Origin: CAZGSN01 sp964371655
GTDB taxonomy: Bacteria > Desulfobacterota > Binatia > HRBIN30
Direction of reading: 5' to 3'
DNA length: 48,296 bases
Assembly: GCA_964371655.1 (NCBI GenBank)
Contig: CAYJOD010000046.1
Span: 1 to 48,296, forward strand
The position numbers and the translations under genes are program-made. The notes under the pieces were generated by a model. That model was given only the letters and a program-made list of their open reading frames with translations, did not search any database and had not been told where the DNA came from. The stretch's first letter is position 1. The number at the start of each line of letters is the position of its first letter. Positions 41,190 through 48,296 of this stretch are shown in pieces.

Positions 41190-41972
41190 ATGTATCCGAT
41201 AATTCTCAAGCTCGGACCGCTGACGATCTACAGCTACGGCCTGATGATGGCGCTTGCCTTCCTGATCGGCGGCCATCTCGGCGGCAAGGAGCTGGCACGC
41301 AAGGGGCTTCCCGAAGAGGCCGCGTCGGCCATGGTGCTGTGGGCCGCCGTCGGCGGCCTCGTCGGCGCGCGCATTCTGGCGATCGCCGATGACTGGCCCG
41401 CCTTTCTCGCCGACCCGATCGGCGCCATCTTCACCGGAGCGGGTTTCGTTTTCTTCGGCGGGCTGATCGGCGGCTTCATCGCGGTGAGCCTGGCGATTCG
41501 CAGCTACAAGCTGCCCTGGCTGCCCACCGTCGATTGCATCGCCCCGAGCTTGGTCTTGGGCCAGGCGCTCGGCCGCATCGGCTGCGAGCTCGCCGGCGAC
41601 GGCGACTGGGGCATTGAAACCACTCTGCCGTGGGGACGGGCGTATCCGAATGCCATCGTCGGCTGGCACTATCCTCCGGGGATACGTGTCCACCCCACAC
41701 CGATTTATGAAGCCATCGCCTACACCGCCGTGTTCGCGTTCCTGTGGTCGATTCGAAAGCGAGCACTCCCCAACGGCACCATATTTTGGCTGTATCTCAT
41801 CCTGTCGGCGACGGCGCGATTCTTCATCGAATTCATCCGCATCAACCCGCGCCTCGCCTACGGACTCTCGGAAGCACAGCTGATCAGCGTCGCCCTGGCG
41901 ACGACCGGCACAGCCATGTTGCTTCTAAATCGAGCCAATCACGGCCGCGTAACGGCCGCCGCCAAGCGATGA
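41190..41972 (+). CDS. lgt: Prolipoprotein diacylglyceryl transferase
   Basis: Inner-membrane enzyme that attaches diacylglycerol to the lipobox Cys of prolipoproteins. 260 residues with about seven hydrophobic segments, the family opening LGPLTIYSYGLMMALAF, and the family signature LGRIGCELAGDGDWG (Arg and Asn/Asp region), HPTPIYEA and FFIEFIR near the end. Two predicted lipoproteins at 2455 and 32735 would be substrates. It overlaps tlpA by 4 bp (ATGA). Confidence 0.97.
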   Translation: MYPIILKLGPLTIYSYGLMMALAFLIGGHLGGKELARKGLPEEAASAMVLWAAVGGLVGARILAIADDWPAFLADPIGAIFTGAGFVFFGGLIGGFIAVSLAIRSYKLPWLPTVDCIAPSLVLGQALGRIGCELAGDGDWGIETTLPWGRAYPNAIVGWHYPPGIRVHPTPIYEAIAYTAVFAFLWSIRKRALPNGTIFWLYLILSATARFFIEFIRINPRLAYGLSEAQLISVALATTGTAMLLLNRANHGRVTAAAKR

Positions 41973-42508
41973 CACGCTGGCTCATCCCATTCGCGGCGCT
42001 GCTGCTGTGCCTCTCCGTCGTTCTCTACGTGCAGCGGCGGCAGGAAGGCGAGCTCGCCAGCTTTGCCGCTCCTGATTTCGTCCTGAGCGACCTGCACGGG
42101 CGCACGCATCGGCTCAGCGATTACCGCGGCAAGATCGTCTTCCTCAACCTGTGGGCGACTTGGTGTCCACCCTGCCGGGAGGAAATGCCGTCGATGGAGC
42201 AACTCTATCGACGCCTCCAAGGCGATAGCTTCGTCATGTTGGCGGTGAGCCAGGACGAAGACCCTGCCATCTCGGTGCGCCCGTTCGTCGAGCAGCTGCA
42301 TTTGAGTTTCCCGATCTTGCTCGATCCCGACGGCAAGGTCCCTCCGAACTACGGCGTCACCGGTTATCCGGAAACCTTCGTCATCGATCGCAGCGGCAGC
42401 GTCATCGAACACGTCATCGGACCGCGAGACTGGGCTAGCGAGTCGTCGTACCGCTACTTCAGTGCCTTGCTGACCGGTGCCGCGGAGAAGGCGCAGGCGT
42501 CACAGTGA
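41969..42508 (+). CDS. TlpA-family thiol:disulfide oxidoreductase
   Basis: 179 residues with one N-terminal membrane anchor (IPFAALLLCLSVVLYV) and a periplasmic thioredoxin-like domain carrying the WCPPC pair (Cys66/Cys69) in LWATWCPPCREEMP, plus the cis-Pro region GYPETFVID. Expected to reduce or shuffle disulfides of exported proteins, as for cytochrome c maturation. The many Cys-rich secreted proteins and the triheme cytochrome in this window are possible clients. The start overlaps the lgt stop and its own stop overlaps the next start (GTGA), a coupled three-gene operon. Confidence 0.93.
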   Translation: MTRWLIPFAALLLCLSVVLYVQRRQEGELASFAAPDFVLSDLHGRTHRLSDYRGKIVFLNLWATWCPPCREEMPSMEQLYRRLQGDSFVMLAVSQDEDPAISVRPFVEQLHLSFPILLDPDGKVPPNYGVTGYPETFVIDRSGSVIEHVIGPRDWASESSYRYFSALLTGAAEKAQASQ

Positions 42509-43821
42509 AGAGCCGCAGGCCGTCGGCGCGCGGCACCGGACCGACCTGCCGCGCCGTGATCGCCGCCACCGCAATCCTGATGATGGCGCTGAACCCATCG
42601 ACGGCAACGGCACAAGAGAAGACGACATTCGCCGTCGACTTCATCGTCACGTTGTCGGCCACCAACCCCCGCGTTGCACACGTGCGCTGGGAGCTGGCAG
42701 GCATCGACGAGATCGAAGAGTTGCGGCTGCACTTTCGCAACCAGCGGATCAAGAAGCTGCACGCCTCTGGACGCCTCGATTCCAACTCGGAAGGGGCGCG
42801 CTGGATTCCCGGCGGGCCCTACGGCCATCTCTCCTACTCGGTCGACATCAATCAGGGACGCGGCCAATCCGGGAAATTCGATAGCTACGCCGGCCCCAAC
42901 TGGGTCGCAACCCGCGCCCGCCAGCTTTTTCCAAAGATAGCGATGACCTTCTCGCCGCGCTCGGGAGCCGGCGCCCGGTCGCGTTCTCGACTCATCTTCC
43001 GTCTGCCTCCGGGTTGGCAAAGCGCGGCGCCCTTTCCGAGTCTCAGCCCCCACACCTATGAGTTGCGTGACGACCACAGCGTGCTCGCCCGTCCGCGCGG
43101 CTGGTTCGCGTGCGGCGAGATCGGTCTGGCCCACGAAGAAATCGCCGACATGATGGTGCAGGTCGCCTCGGCTCCGGGCACCCTGGTCGGCGCCGATCGC
43201 ATCTTCGAGTTCCTCAGTCCGACGCTGCCATCCCTGAAGAAGCTGCTGCAGGCGGGTGCGCAGACGTTGTTGATCGTCACCGCGCCCGACCCGATGTGGC
43301 ATGGCGGGATCAGCGGCGAACACTCCTTCTTCATCCACGGCAAGCGCCCGCTGCGAACGCCGGACCATACTTCCCCGTACCTCCACGAGCTGTTTCACGT
43401 TCTGCAGCCGTACAAACCAGGCGCAGACGCCGACTGGGTCGAGGAGGGCCTGGCGGAATACTACTCGCTCGAATTGCAGCGCCGCGCCGGCATGATAACG
43501 GCCCCGGATTTCGCGCGCGCCCTGCAGTACTTCGAACGCTTCGGCAAATGGAACGTCGACCTCAGCGCACAGCGCGACAACGCCGCCACCAACAACAGCG
43601 CGCCGTTGGTGATGTACGCCTTGGATCAGCACATCCAACGCGTGACATCCGGCAACATGAAGCTCGACGACGTCGTCAGCGTATTGGCGAAAGAAGGGGG
43701 CGTCGTCGACACGGCGCGCTTCCAACGCACCGTGGCCCGCGTCAGCGGCAAGCGCTTCGCTAAATTCTTCGAGCAACACGTCGTCAAGGGCGTGCCGCCC
43801 AAGCTGCGTGAAACGCCATGA
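42505..43821 (+). CDS. M61-like peptidase, exported
   Basis: 438 residues from a GTG that overlaps the tlpA stop by 4 bp. A signal peptide or anchor (RAVIAATAILMMALNPSTATAQ) is followed by a beta-rich N-terminal half and a catalytic domain with HELFH (294-298) and WVEEGLAEYYSLEL (Glu314), matching the M61 glycyl-aminopeptidase layout (HExxH, then WxxEGxxxYY). The zinc-site Leu in place of a common Tyr is minor. A periplasmic or secreted peptidase; substrate unknown. Its linkage to lgt and tlpA suggests export quality control, which is inference. Confidence 0.82.
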   Translation: MKSRRPSARGTGPTCRAVIAATAILMMALNPSTATAQEKTTFAVDFIVTLSATNPRVAHVRWELAGIDEIEELRLHFRNQRIKKLHASGRLDSNSEGARWIPGGPYGHLSYSVDINQGRGQSGKFDSYAGPNWVATRARQLFPKIAMTFSPRSGAGARSRSRLIFRLPPGWQSAAPFPSLSPHTYELRDDHSVLARPRGWFACGEIGLAHEEIADMMVQVASAPGTLVGADRIFEFLSPTLPSLKKLLQAGAQTLLIVTAPDPMWHGGISGEHSFFIHGKRPLRTPDHTSPYLHELFHVLQPYKPGADADWVEEGLAEYYSLELQRRAGMITAPDFARALQYFERFGKWNVDLSAQRDNAATNNSAPLVMYALDQHIQRVTSGNMKLDDVVSVLAKEGGVVDTARFQRTVARVSGKRFAKFFEQHVVKGVPPKLRETP

Positions 43822-43884
43822 ACGACGCTGCCTGCCTCGGTTTCAGCGTGGTGACGATGTTGCCGTCAACAGAGGGGTGAGCGG

Positions 43885-45225
43885 ATGGACGGTCAAAGTG
43901 CTTGGCTCGAGGTGTTTCTGGTTGGCTTGCTGATCCTGGCCAATGGCTTCTTCTCGGCTGCCGAAATCGCCATCGTCAGCGTCCGCAAGAGCCGCCTGTC
44001 GCAGCTCATCGCCGAACAACGCCACGTCGCCAACGTCGTAGCCGCGCTCAAGGAAGATCCGAGCCGTTTTCTGGCGACGGTGCAGATCGGCGTAACTCTG
44101 GTCGGCTCGATGGCCTCGGTTGTCGGCGGCGCCGCATCGGTGCAGGCGCTGGCGCCTATTCTGCGAACCATCTTGCCCGCCGCCATCGAGGATTGGGCGC
44201 AGGCGATCGCCTTGAGTGTCACCGTCATCCTCATCTCCTACTTCATGCTCGTCATCGGCGAGCTCGTGCCCAAGTCCGTGGGTCTTCGTCATAGCGAGCG
44301 ACTGGCGTTGCTGGCGGGGCGGCCGATCCAGGCTCTGTCGCAGTTGGCCGCGCCCCTGGTGAAGTTGCTCACCTTGTCCACCGATGCAGTCTTGTGGCTT
44401 CTCGGCTTGGGCGGTACAGCTGAAGAAGCCTTCACTTCGGAGGAAGAGGTGAAACACATCGTGCACGAAGGCGCCCGCCACGGGATTTTCGATGAGGCCG
44501 AACGCCAGCTCATCCACAGCGTGTTCGCGTTTACCGACACTTCGGTGCGCGAAGTGCTGGTGCCGCGCTCCGAGGTGCACGCGATCGAGGTGAGCACGCC
44601 GCTCGCGGACGTTCTCAAGGAGGTTGTGCAAACCGGGTTCTCGCGCATGCCGGTTTACGAGGGCGATCTCGATCGCATCGTTGGCATCGTCCACATCAAG
44701 GAGGTCTTGCGCGAAGTCGAAAAACCGCAACCCGCCTCGCTGGCGGCGATCACCCATGCCGCCTACTTCGTTCCCGATTCGATGCAGATCAGCGATCTGC
44801 TGCGCGAGCTGCAGAACCGACGCACGCACATGGCTATCGTCGTCGACGAGTTCGGCACCGTCGTCGGGTTGGTCACCATCGAAGACCTCCTGGAGGAAAT
44901 CGTCGGCGAGATCCGCGACGAGTTCGACGTCGATGAGGAGCAGGCCGTGCAAGAGCTCCCCGACGGTTCGCTGCTCGTGCAAGGCTCCTTCATGATCAGC
45001 GACCTGCGCGAACGCTACGGCATTCCGATCGAGGAAGGCGCCGACTACCGCACCATCGCCGGCTTCGTCCTGGCGCGACTCAAGCGCTTTCCCAAAGGCG
45101 GCGAGGCGCTCAGGGAGGGCGACTACAAACTGACCGTCGTCGTCCTCGACGGCCGCCGCCTGCGCAAGATCCGTATTGAGGGTCCGTTCAGACGCACGTC
45201 GAAAGCAGACCAACCGGTGAGGTGA
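43885..45225 (+). CDS. CNNM/CorC (HlyC/TlyC) family transporter
   Basis: 446 residues: an N-terminal DUF21 membrane domain (about 1-185, opening EVFLVGLLILANGFFSAAE), a CBS pair (about 205-330, with VLVPRSEVHAIEV and GIVHIKEVL, TVVGLVTIEDLLEEIVGEI), and a C-terminal CorC_HlyC domain (about 345-430, ADYRTIAGFVLARL). Family members handle Mg2+/Co2+ or other divalent ions; the hemolysin label is historical. The start ATG follows AGAGGGGTGAGCGG. It stops 4 bp before the secreted protein gene at 45230. Confidence 0.95.
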   Translation: MDGQSAWLEVFLVGLLILANGFFSAAEIAIVSVRKSRLSQLIAEQRHVANVVAALKEDPSRFLATVQIGVTLVGSMASVVGGAASVQALAPILRTILPAAIEDWAQAIALSVTVILISYFMLVIGELVPKSVGLRHSERLALLAGRPIQALSQLAAPLVKLLTLSTDAVLWLLGLGGTAEEAFTSEEEVKHIVHEGARHGIFDEAERQLIHSVFAFTDTSVREVLVPRSEVHAIEVSTPLADVLKEVVQTGFSRMPVYEGDLDRIVGIVHIKEVLREVEKPQPASLAAITHAAYFVPDSMQISDLLRELQNRRTHMAIVVDEFGTVVGLVTIEDLLEEIVGEIRDEFDVDEEQAVQELPDGSLLVQGSFMISDLRERYGIPIEEGADYRTIAGFVLARLKRFPKGGEALREGDYKLTVVVLDGRRLRKIRIEGPFRRTSKADQPVR

Positions 45226-45229
45226 CATC

Positions 45230-45955
45230 ATGAGGGCATGTGTCGTACGACTTCTCGCAATCACCTTCTGCGCGCTGCTCCTTTCTCCCACTCGGTTGCA
45301 AGCCGGCAGCAGTGCTTGCGTCGGGGATTGCGACGACAACGGAGTCGTAAGCTTTGACGATATCGCAACCGCGGTGCGCATCGCTCTCGACGACCCGGAC
45401 GCCCCACCCTGCACGAGCACGGACATCAATGGCGACATAGCGATCACCATCGAGGAGTTGGTCGTGGCCGCACACAACGGCGGCGCTGTCTGCCCACCCG
45501 AAAGCACGCCGACGCACACCATCGCCGCGACGCCGACGTTAACCCGAACACCGACGATTACCCCGATTTCCGGCGTTGCGGTCGTCAGAGTCGCACCCGC
45601 GGTGATCCAGAATTCCGGAACAACGACGTTGACCGTCACCATCGACCCCAACGGCGTCGCCCTAGCGGCCGTCACCATCGCCTTCCGTGTCGATCCGGCC
45701 AAAATTCATTTGCTGACCGTAACCGGGCTCAACGGCACTAGCGCCTCCGGAGTCGTAGGCGGCGACGCCTTCAGCTTCGGAAACGTATTCAGTGAGAACC
45801 GCACCACGCCGCTCGACGTCGGAATGGTTCAGCTAGAAGGGCACGTCGTGGGCGGACAGGTACAGCTGATCCAGCAGGTCTACACCGACAGCGAGTTCAA
45901 CGACACGGTGATCGACACGCTGACGGTGGTCGCGACTGTTGTCGCAGCGAGCTGA
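45230..45955 (+). CDS. Short dockerin-like/cohesin-like secreted protein
   Basis: 241 residues. Signal peptide (ACVVRLLAITFCALLLSPTR, cleaved near AGS). Residues 28-87 hold two EF-hand loops, DCDDNGVVSFDD and DINGDIAITIEE, in dockerin spacing. A short Thr/Pro linker (88-115) leads to a ~125-residue beta-rich module (TLTVTIDPNGVALAAVTIAF, FNDTVIDTLTVVATVVAAS) that matches the N-terminal module of the protein at 27506 and the C-terminal module at 46097. GAGGTGACATC precedes the ATG, 4 bp after the upstream stop, so it is probably read from the transporter's mRNA. It is the minimal version of this family here. Confidence 0.88.
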   Translation: MRACVVRLLAITFCALLLSPTRLQAGSSACVGDCDDNGVVSFDDIATAVRIALDDPDAPPCTSTDINGDIAITIEELVVAAHNGGAVCPPESTPTHTIAATPTLTRTPTITPISGVAVVRVAPAVIQNSGTTTLTVTIDPNGVALAAVTIAFRVDPAKIHLLTVTGLNGTSASGVVGGDAFSFGNVFSENRTTPLDVGMVQLEGHVVGGQVQLIQQVYTDSEFNDTVIDTLTVVATVVAAS

Positions 45956-46096
45956 ACCGCACTCCCCCTTGACCCGGCAACCCGATTCGATGCGCCACCG
46001 CCGTCGCGGTTCGACGTCGACCTTCAAGGAAGGCACTCACAACTTCACAGCGGGTGCTCCCTTCTACACGGCTCGATCTTCTTGGCCTTACGGGGC

Positions 46097-47965
46097 ATGA
46101 TGCTGGAGATGAGAGCACGCTTCGCCACGACACTGGTACTCGTCGTCACCCTTCTCGGGGTGTGGCCAAGTGGCGGGCATGCGCAGATCGCGACGTGCGC
46201 GGGGGACTGCGACAGCAGCGGCGTCGTGACCATGGACGATCTGCTCACGGCCCTACAGCTCACGCTCAGCGGCGCAGATAGCACTGGGTGCGGGGCTGCG
46301 GATCTTGACCGTAGCCACACGGTCACCATCGAAGAGCTGGTGGCAGCGGGCAACAGCGCCAACGGCGGTTGTCCAAACACTCCGACGCCAACGATCACAT
46401 TAAGCCCAACCTTCACACCGCCTGCGAACACACGCACCGAAACGGCGAGCCCGTCACCGGTGTCGATCCCCAGCCACACCGAGACCGCTGCGGCTACCAC
46501 AACCCCGAGCCGCAACGACTCGCCGACAGCAACGCTCAGCGCGACGCCACTGCCAAGCTCGTCGCCGAGCCCGACCTCCAGCAACACCGTTCCAGCAACG
46601 ACCACGGCAAGTGCAACCCCAACCGACTCGCCACCGCCGGCGTTCACGGCGACGGCATCGTCGACTCAATCGTTTACGCCAACCCGCACCGACACGCCTT
46701 CGTTGACCCCGACTCGATCTCCGACCCACACGCTGACCTCATCTACACCCATACCCTCGGCGAGCCCGACAGCACCGGTACCGTCGCCTACGCCGACACC
46801 GACAGGTACGCCAACCCACACGTCGACGATCGTCCCGACGGCAACTTCAACTCGCACCCTGACAGCGACGCTCGCCCCGACAGCAACACCCACTCGCACG
46901 TCGACGCTGACGCTCGCCCCGACTGCAACCTCAACCCTCACACCGACACGGACGCAGACGATCATCGCGACGGCGACGCCGACTCGTACCCTGACTCTGA
47001 CGGCCCTGCCGACGGTGATTCCGACTCAAACGCTCACGCTGACGGCCTTGCCAACGGCAACTCCGACACGCACATCCACCCTGACGCTCGCGGCGACGGC
47101 AACTGCCACTCCTACGCGTACGCTTACGGTCGTCGCGACCGCTACGGCGTCGCCGACGCCGACTCGGACCGCAACGCAAACGGCGTCAGCAACCCAAAGC
47201 CCCGTCGCCACACCAACGCCATCGTTCCTGTCGACCAGCACGTGGACACCAACACGCTCACCAAGTGCGACACCAACGGCAACAGCAAGCGTCACCCCGA
47301 GTCGGACGCCAACGAGCTCGCCCACGCTTACGCCAACTGCAACCGCGAGCATCACCCCCACCCTGACCGCGACGCGCTCACCGACGCAAACGCCTACCCA
47401 GACGGTGCCAACACCAACGCGCACGCCGACGTTGACCGCGCCGCAAACCCCAACCGCAACGGTGTCGCTGACGGTGAGCCCTACGAGAACGGCAACTCAG
47501 ACTGCGACAATCACGCCTACACCGATTCCAAGCGCGACAAGCACGTCGGTCTCCACAGCCACCGTCACTCCCATTCCGAACTTCCCGTTCGTCAGCATTA
47601 CGCCCGTGCAGATCTCAAGCTCCGGAACGACGACGATTACGGTGACCATCAACCCCAATGGATTTGCCCTAGCTGGCGTGACCGTCGTGTTCCAAGTCGT
47701 ACCCGAGGAGATCAACCTGGTGAGCGTCGCCGGGGCCAACGGTGCCAGCGCCTCCGGAATAGCCGGCGGCAGTGACTTCAGCTTCGGCATCATCTTCGGC
47801 GCGAATCAGACTACACCCATCGTTGTCGGAACCGCGCAGCTGCAAGGCCTGATTGTCGGTGGGCAACTAAAGCTGGTGCAGCAAGTCTACACGGACGGCG
47901 ACTTCAACGACACGGTGGTCGATACTCCGACCACTGTCGCCGCAGTGGTCGCAAGTGGCGGTTGA
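46097..47965 (+). CDS. Long dockerin-like/cohesin-like Thr/Pro-rich secreted protein
   Basis: 622 residues from the ATG at 46097 (TTG at 46082 and ATG at 46109 are alternatives). Signal peptide (FATTLVLVVTLLGVWPSGGH). Two EF-hand loops follow at about 33-85 (DCDSSGVVTMDD, DLDRSHTVTIEE), then ~400 residues of Thr/Pro/Ser/Ala repeats with motifs such as TPTRTLTLTA. The end (about 498-622) is the same beta-rich module as at 45230 (FQVVPEEINLVSVAGANGAS, GGQLKLVQQVYTDGDFNDTV). Same order as 45230 but with a much longer linker. The linker DNA is open in two frames; only this frame has signal peptide and modules. Confidence 0.87.
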   Translation: MMLEMRARFATTLVLVVTLLGVWPSGGHAQIATCAGDCDSSGVVTMDDLLTALQLTLSGADSTGCGAADLDRSHTVTIEELVAAGNSANGGCPNTPTPTITLSPTFTPPANTRTETASPSPVSIPSHTETAAATTTPSRNDSPTATLSATPLPSSSPSPTSSNTVPATTTASATPTDSPPPAFTATASSTQSFTPTRTDTPSLTPTRSPTHTLTSSTPIPSASPTAPVPSPTPTPTGTPTHTSTIVPTATSTRTLTATLAPTATPTRTSTLTLAPTATSTLTPTRTQTIIATATPTRTLTLTALPTVIPTQTLTLTALPTATPTRTSTLTLAATATATPTRTLTVVATATASPTPTRTATQTASATQSPVATPTPSFLSTSTWTPTRSPSATPTATASVTPSRTPTSSPTLTPTATASITPTLTATRSPTQTPTQTVPTPTRTPTLTAPQTPTATVSLTVSPTRTATQTATITPTPIPSATSTSVSTATVTPIPNFPFVSITPVQISSSGTTTITVTINPNGFALAGVTVVFQVVPEEINLVSVAGANGASASGIAGGSDFSFGIIFGANQTTPIVVGTAQLQGLIVGGQLKLVQQVYTDGDFNDTVVDTPTTVAAVVASGG

Positions 47966-48026
47966 GGACCGTAAGCCGGCGACGTTCGCTTCCGCATTCG
48001 CAGCGTAGCCGCGCTCGCCAGAGGTC

Positions 48027-48146
48027 GTCTCAAAACCTCGGCAAGGTGGTACAGGCCAAAGGCCTATACCACCTTGAACCCAATCCCAGTGCAGAAACCC
48101 TTGGTGGTATAGGCTTCCAGCCTGTACCACCAAGAGGTTTTGAGAC
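48027..48146. repeat. Nested inverted repeat, GTCTCAAAACCTC ends
   Basis: GTCTCAAAACCTC (48027-48039) and GAGGTTTTGAGAC (48134-48146) are perfect outer arms; inside, AAGGTGGTACAGGC faces GCCTGTACCACC, and GGTGGTACAGGC/GCCTATACCACC forms a further hairpin. It lies after the last surface protein gene, as terminator or mobile remnant. 48147-48296 shows no gene. Confidence 0.7.
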
Positions 48147-48296
48147 AACCTCGTCAGAGATTGCCTCGAAACCCGCGCCCAGCCCACCCCCGCGGCCGAG
48201 CCGGCCGCGCTCCCGGCGATTTCCTGAAGCAATTCACGGGGGGAACGCCATCGCTGGATAGGGGTAGGAGGAGCTTGCGCTCCCCCTCCCTCCGAA

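Noticed and set aside
46369..47775. Alternative plus-strand frame (about 468 codons) in the linker of the protein at 46097
   Set aside because: Same cause: periodic linker DNA without stops in a second frame. The frame chosen has the signal peptide, EF-hands and C-terminal module.

Overview
The window is a GC-rich bacterial chromosome segment with two short N gaps, so it looks like a scaffold from a metagenome-assembled genome. The housekeeping genes are of a Gram-negative, deltaproteobacterial grade: argH, then an lptM-like lipoprotein, lysA, dapF, dapA and dapB, plus lgt, tlpA, moaC, mobA, trxB, tadA and rlmD. Many secreted proteins carry long Thr/Pro-rich linkers, dockerin-like calcium-binding modules and Cys-rich modules. 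From memory of such genomes I infer a lineage like Desulfobacterota_B / Candidatus Binatota. That placement is inference, because no rRNA is present.

Layout. 1-8 kb: a small exported protein, argH and the lysine/diaminopimelate genes in one direction, ending with an epoxide-hydrolase-like enzyme. 8-10.5 kb (minus): a MATE exporter and a DUF1566 (Lcl C-terminal-like) secreted protein. 10.6-15.9 kb: a 1,744-residue surface protein (NHL repeats, F5/8-like, LamG, Thr/Pro linkers and a new-looking Cys-rich C-terminal domain). 16.3-24 kb (minus): a methyltransferase and membrane glycosyltransferase pair, a thiolase-like protein, rlmD, a GxxExxY nuclease bracketed by repeats, and moaC. 24-27 kb (plus): trxB and a second GT39-like glycosyltransferase. 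27.5-32.5 kb: two more modular secreted proteins. 32.7-35 kb: a triheme cytochrome c with a lipoprotein, then a 350-bp foldback element. 35-41 kb: small genes, tRNA-Ser(CGA), tadA, Nudix plus transglutaminase-like, mobA, and dispersed repeats. 41-48 kb (plus): lgt, tlpA and an M61-like peptidase, translationally coupled, then a CNNM/CorC-type transporter and two dockerin-like/cohesin-like proteins.

How it may work together. Three proteins (27506-30457, 45230-45955, 46097-47965) carry the same two end modules, a two-EF-hand dockerin-like module and a ~120-residue beta-rich cohesin-like module, joined by Thr/Pro linkers, with the module order reversed in one of them. A single-EF-hand protein and two proteins sharing a C-terminal Cys domain add to this export repertoire. 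Two GT39-type glycosyltransferases nearby could glycosylate the Thr-rich linkers. I infer a possible self-assembling, glycosylated surface layer; it is untested.

A second theme is the spacers. Nearly every intergenic gap holds its own short word (7-10 bp) repeated two to five times and then repeated in inverted orientation, so each gap can fold into a hairpin of similar design but different sequence. On top of these are fold-back and dispersed elements present in two or three copies, and one nuclease gene (GxxExxY) sits between two inverted copies of the same word family.
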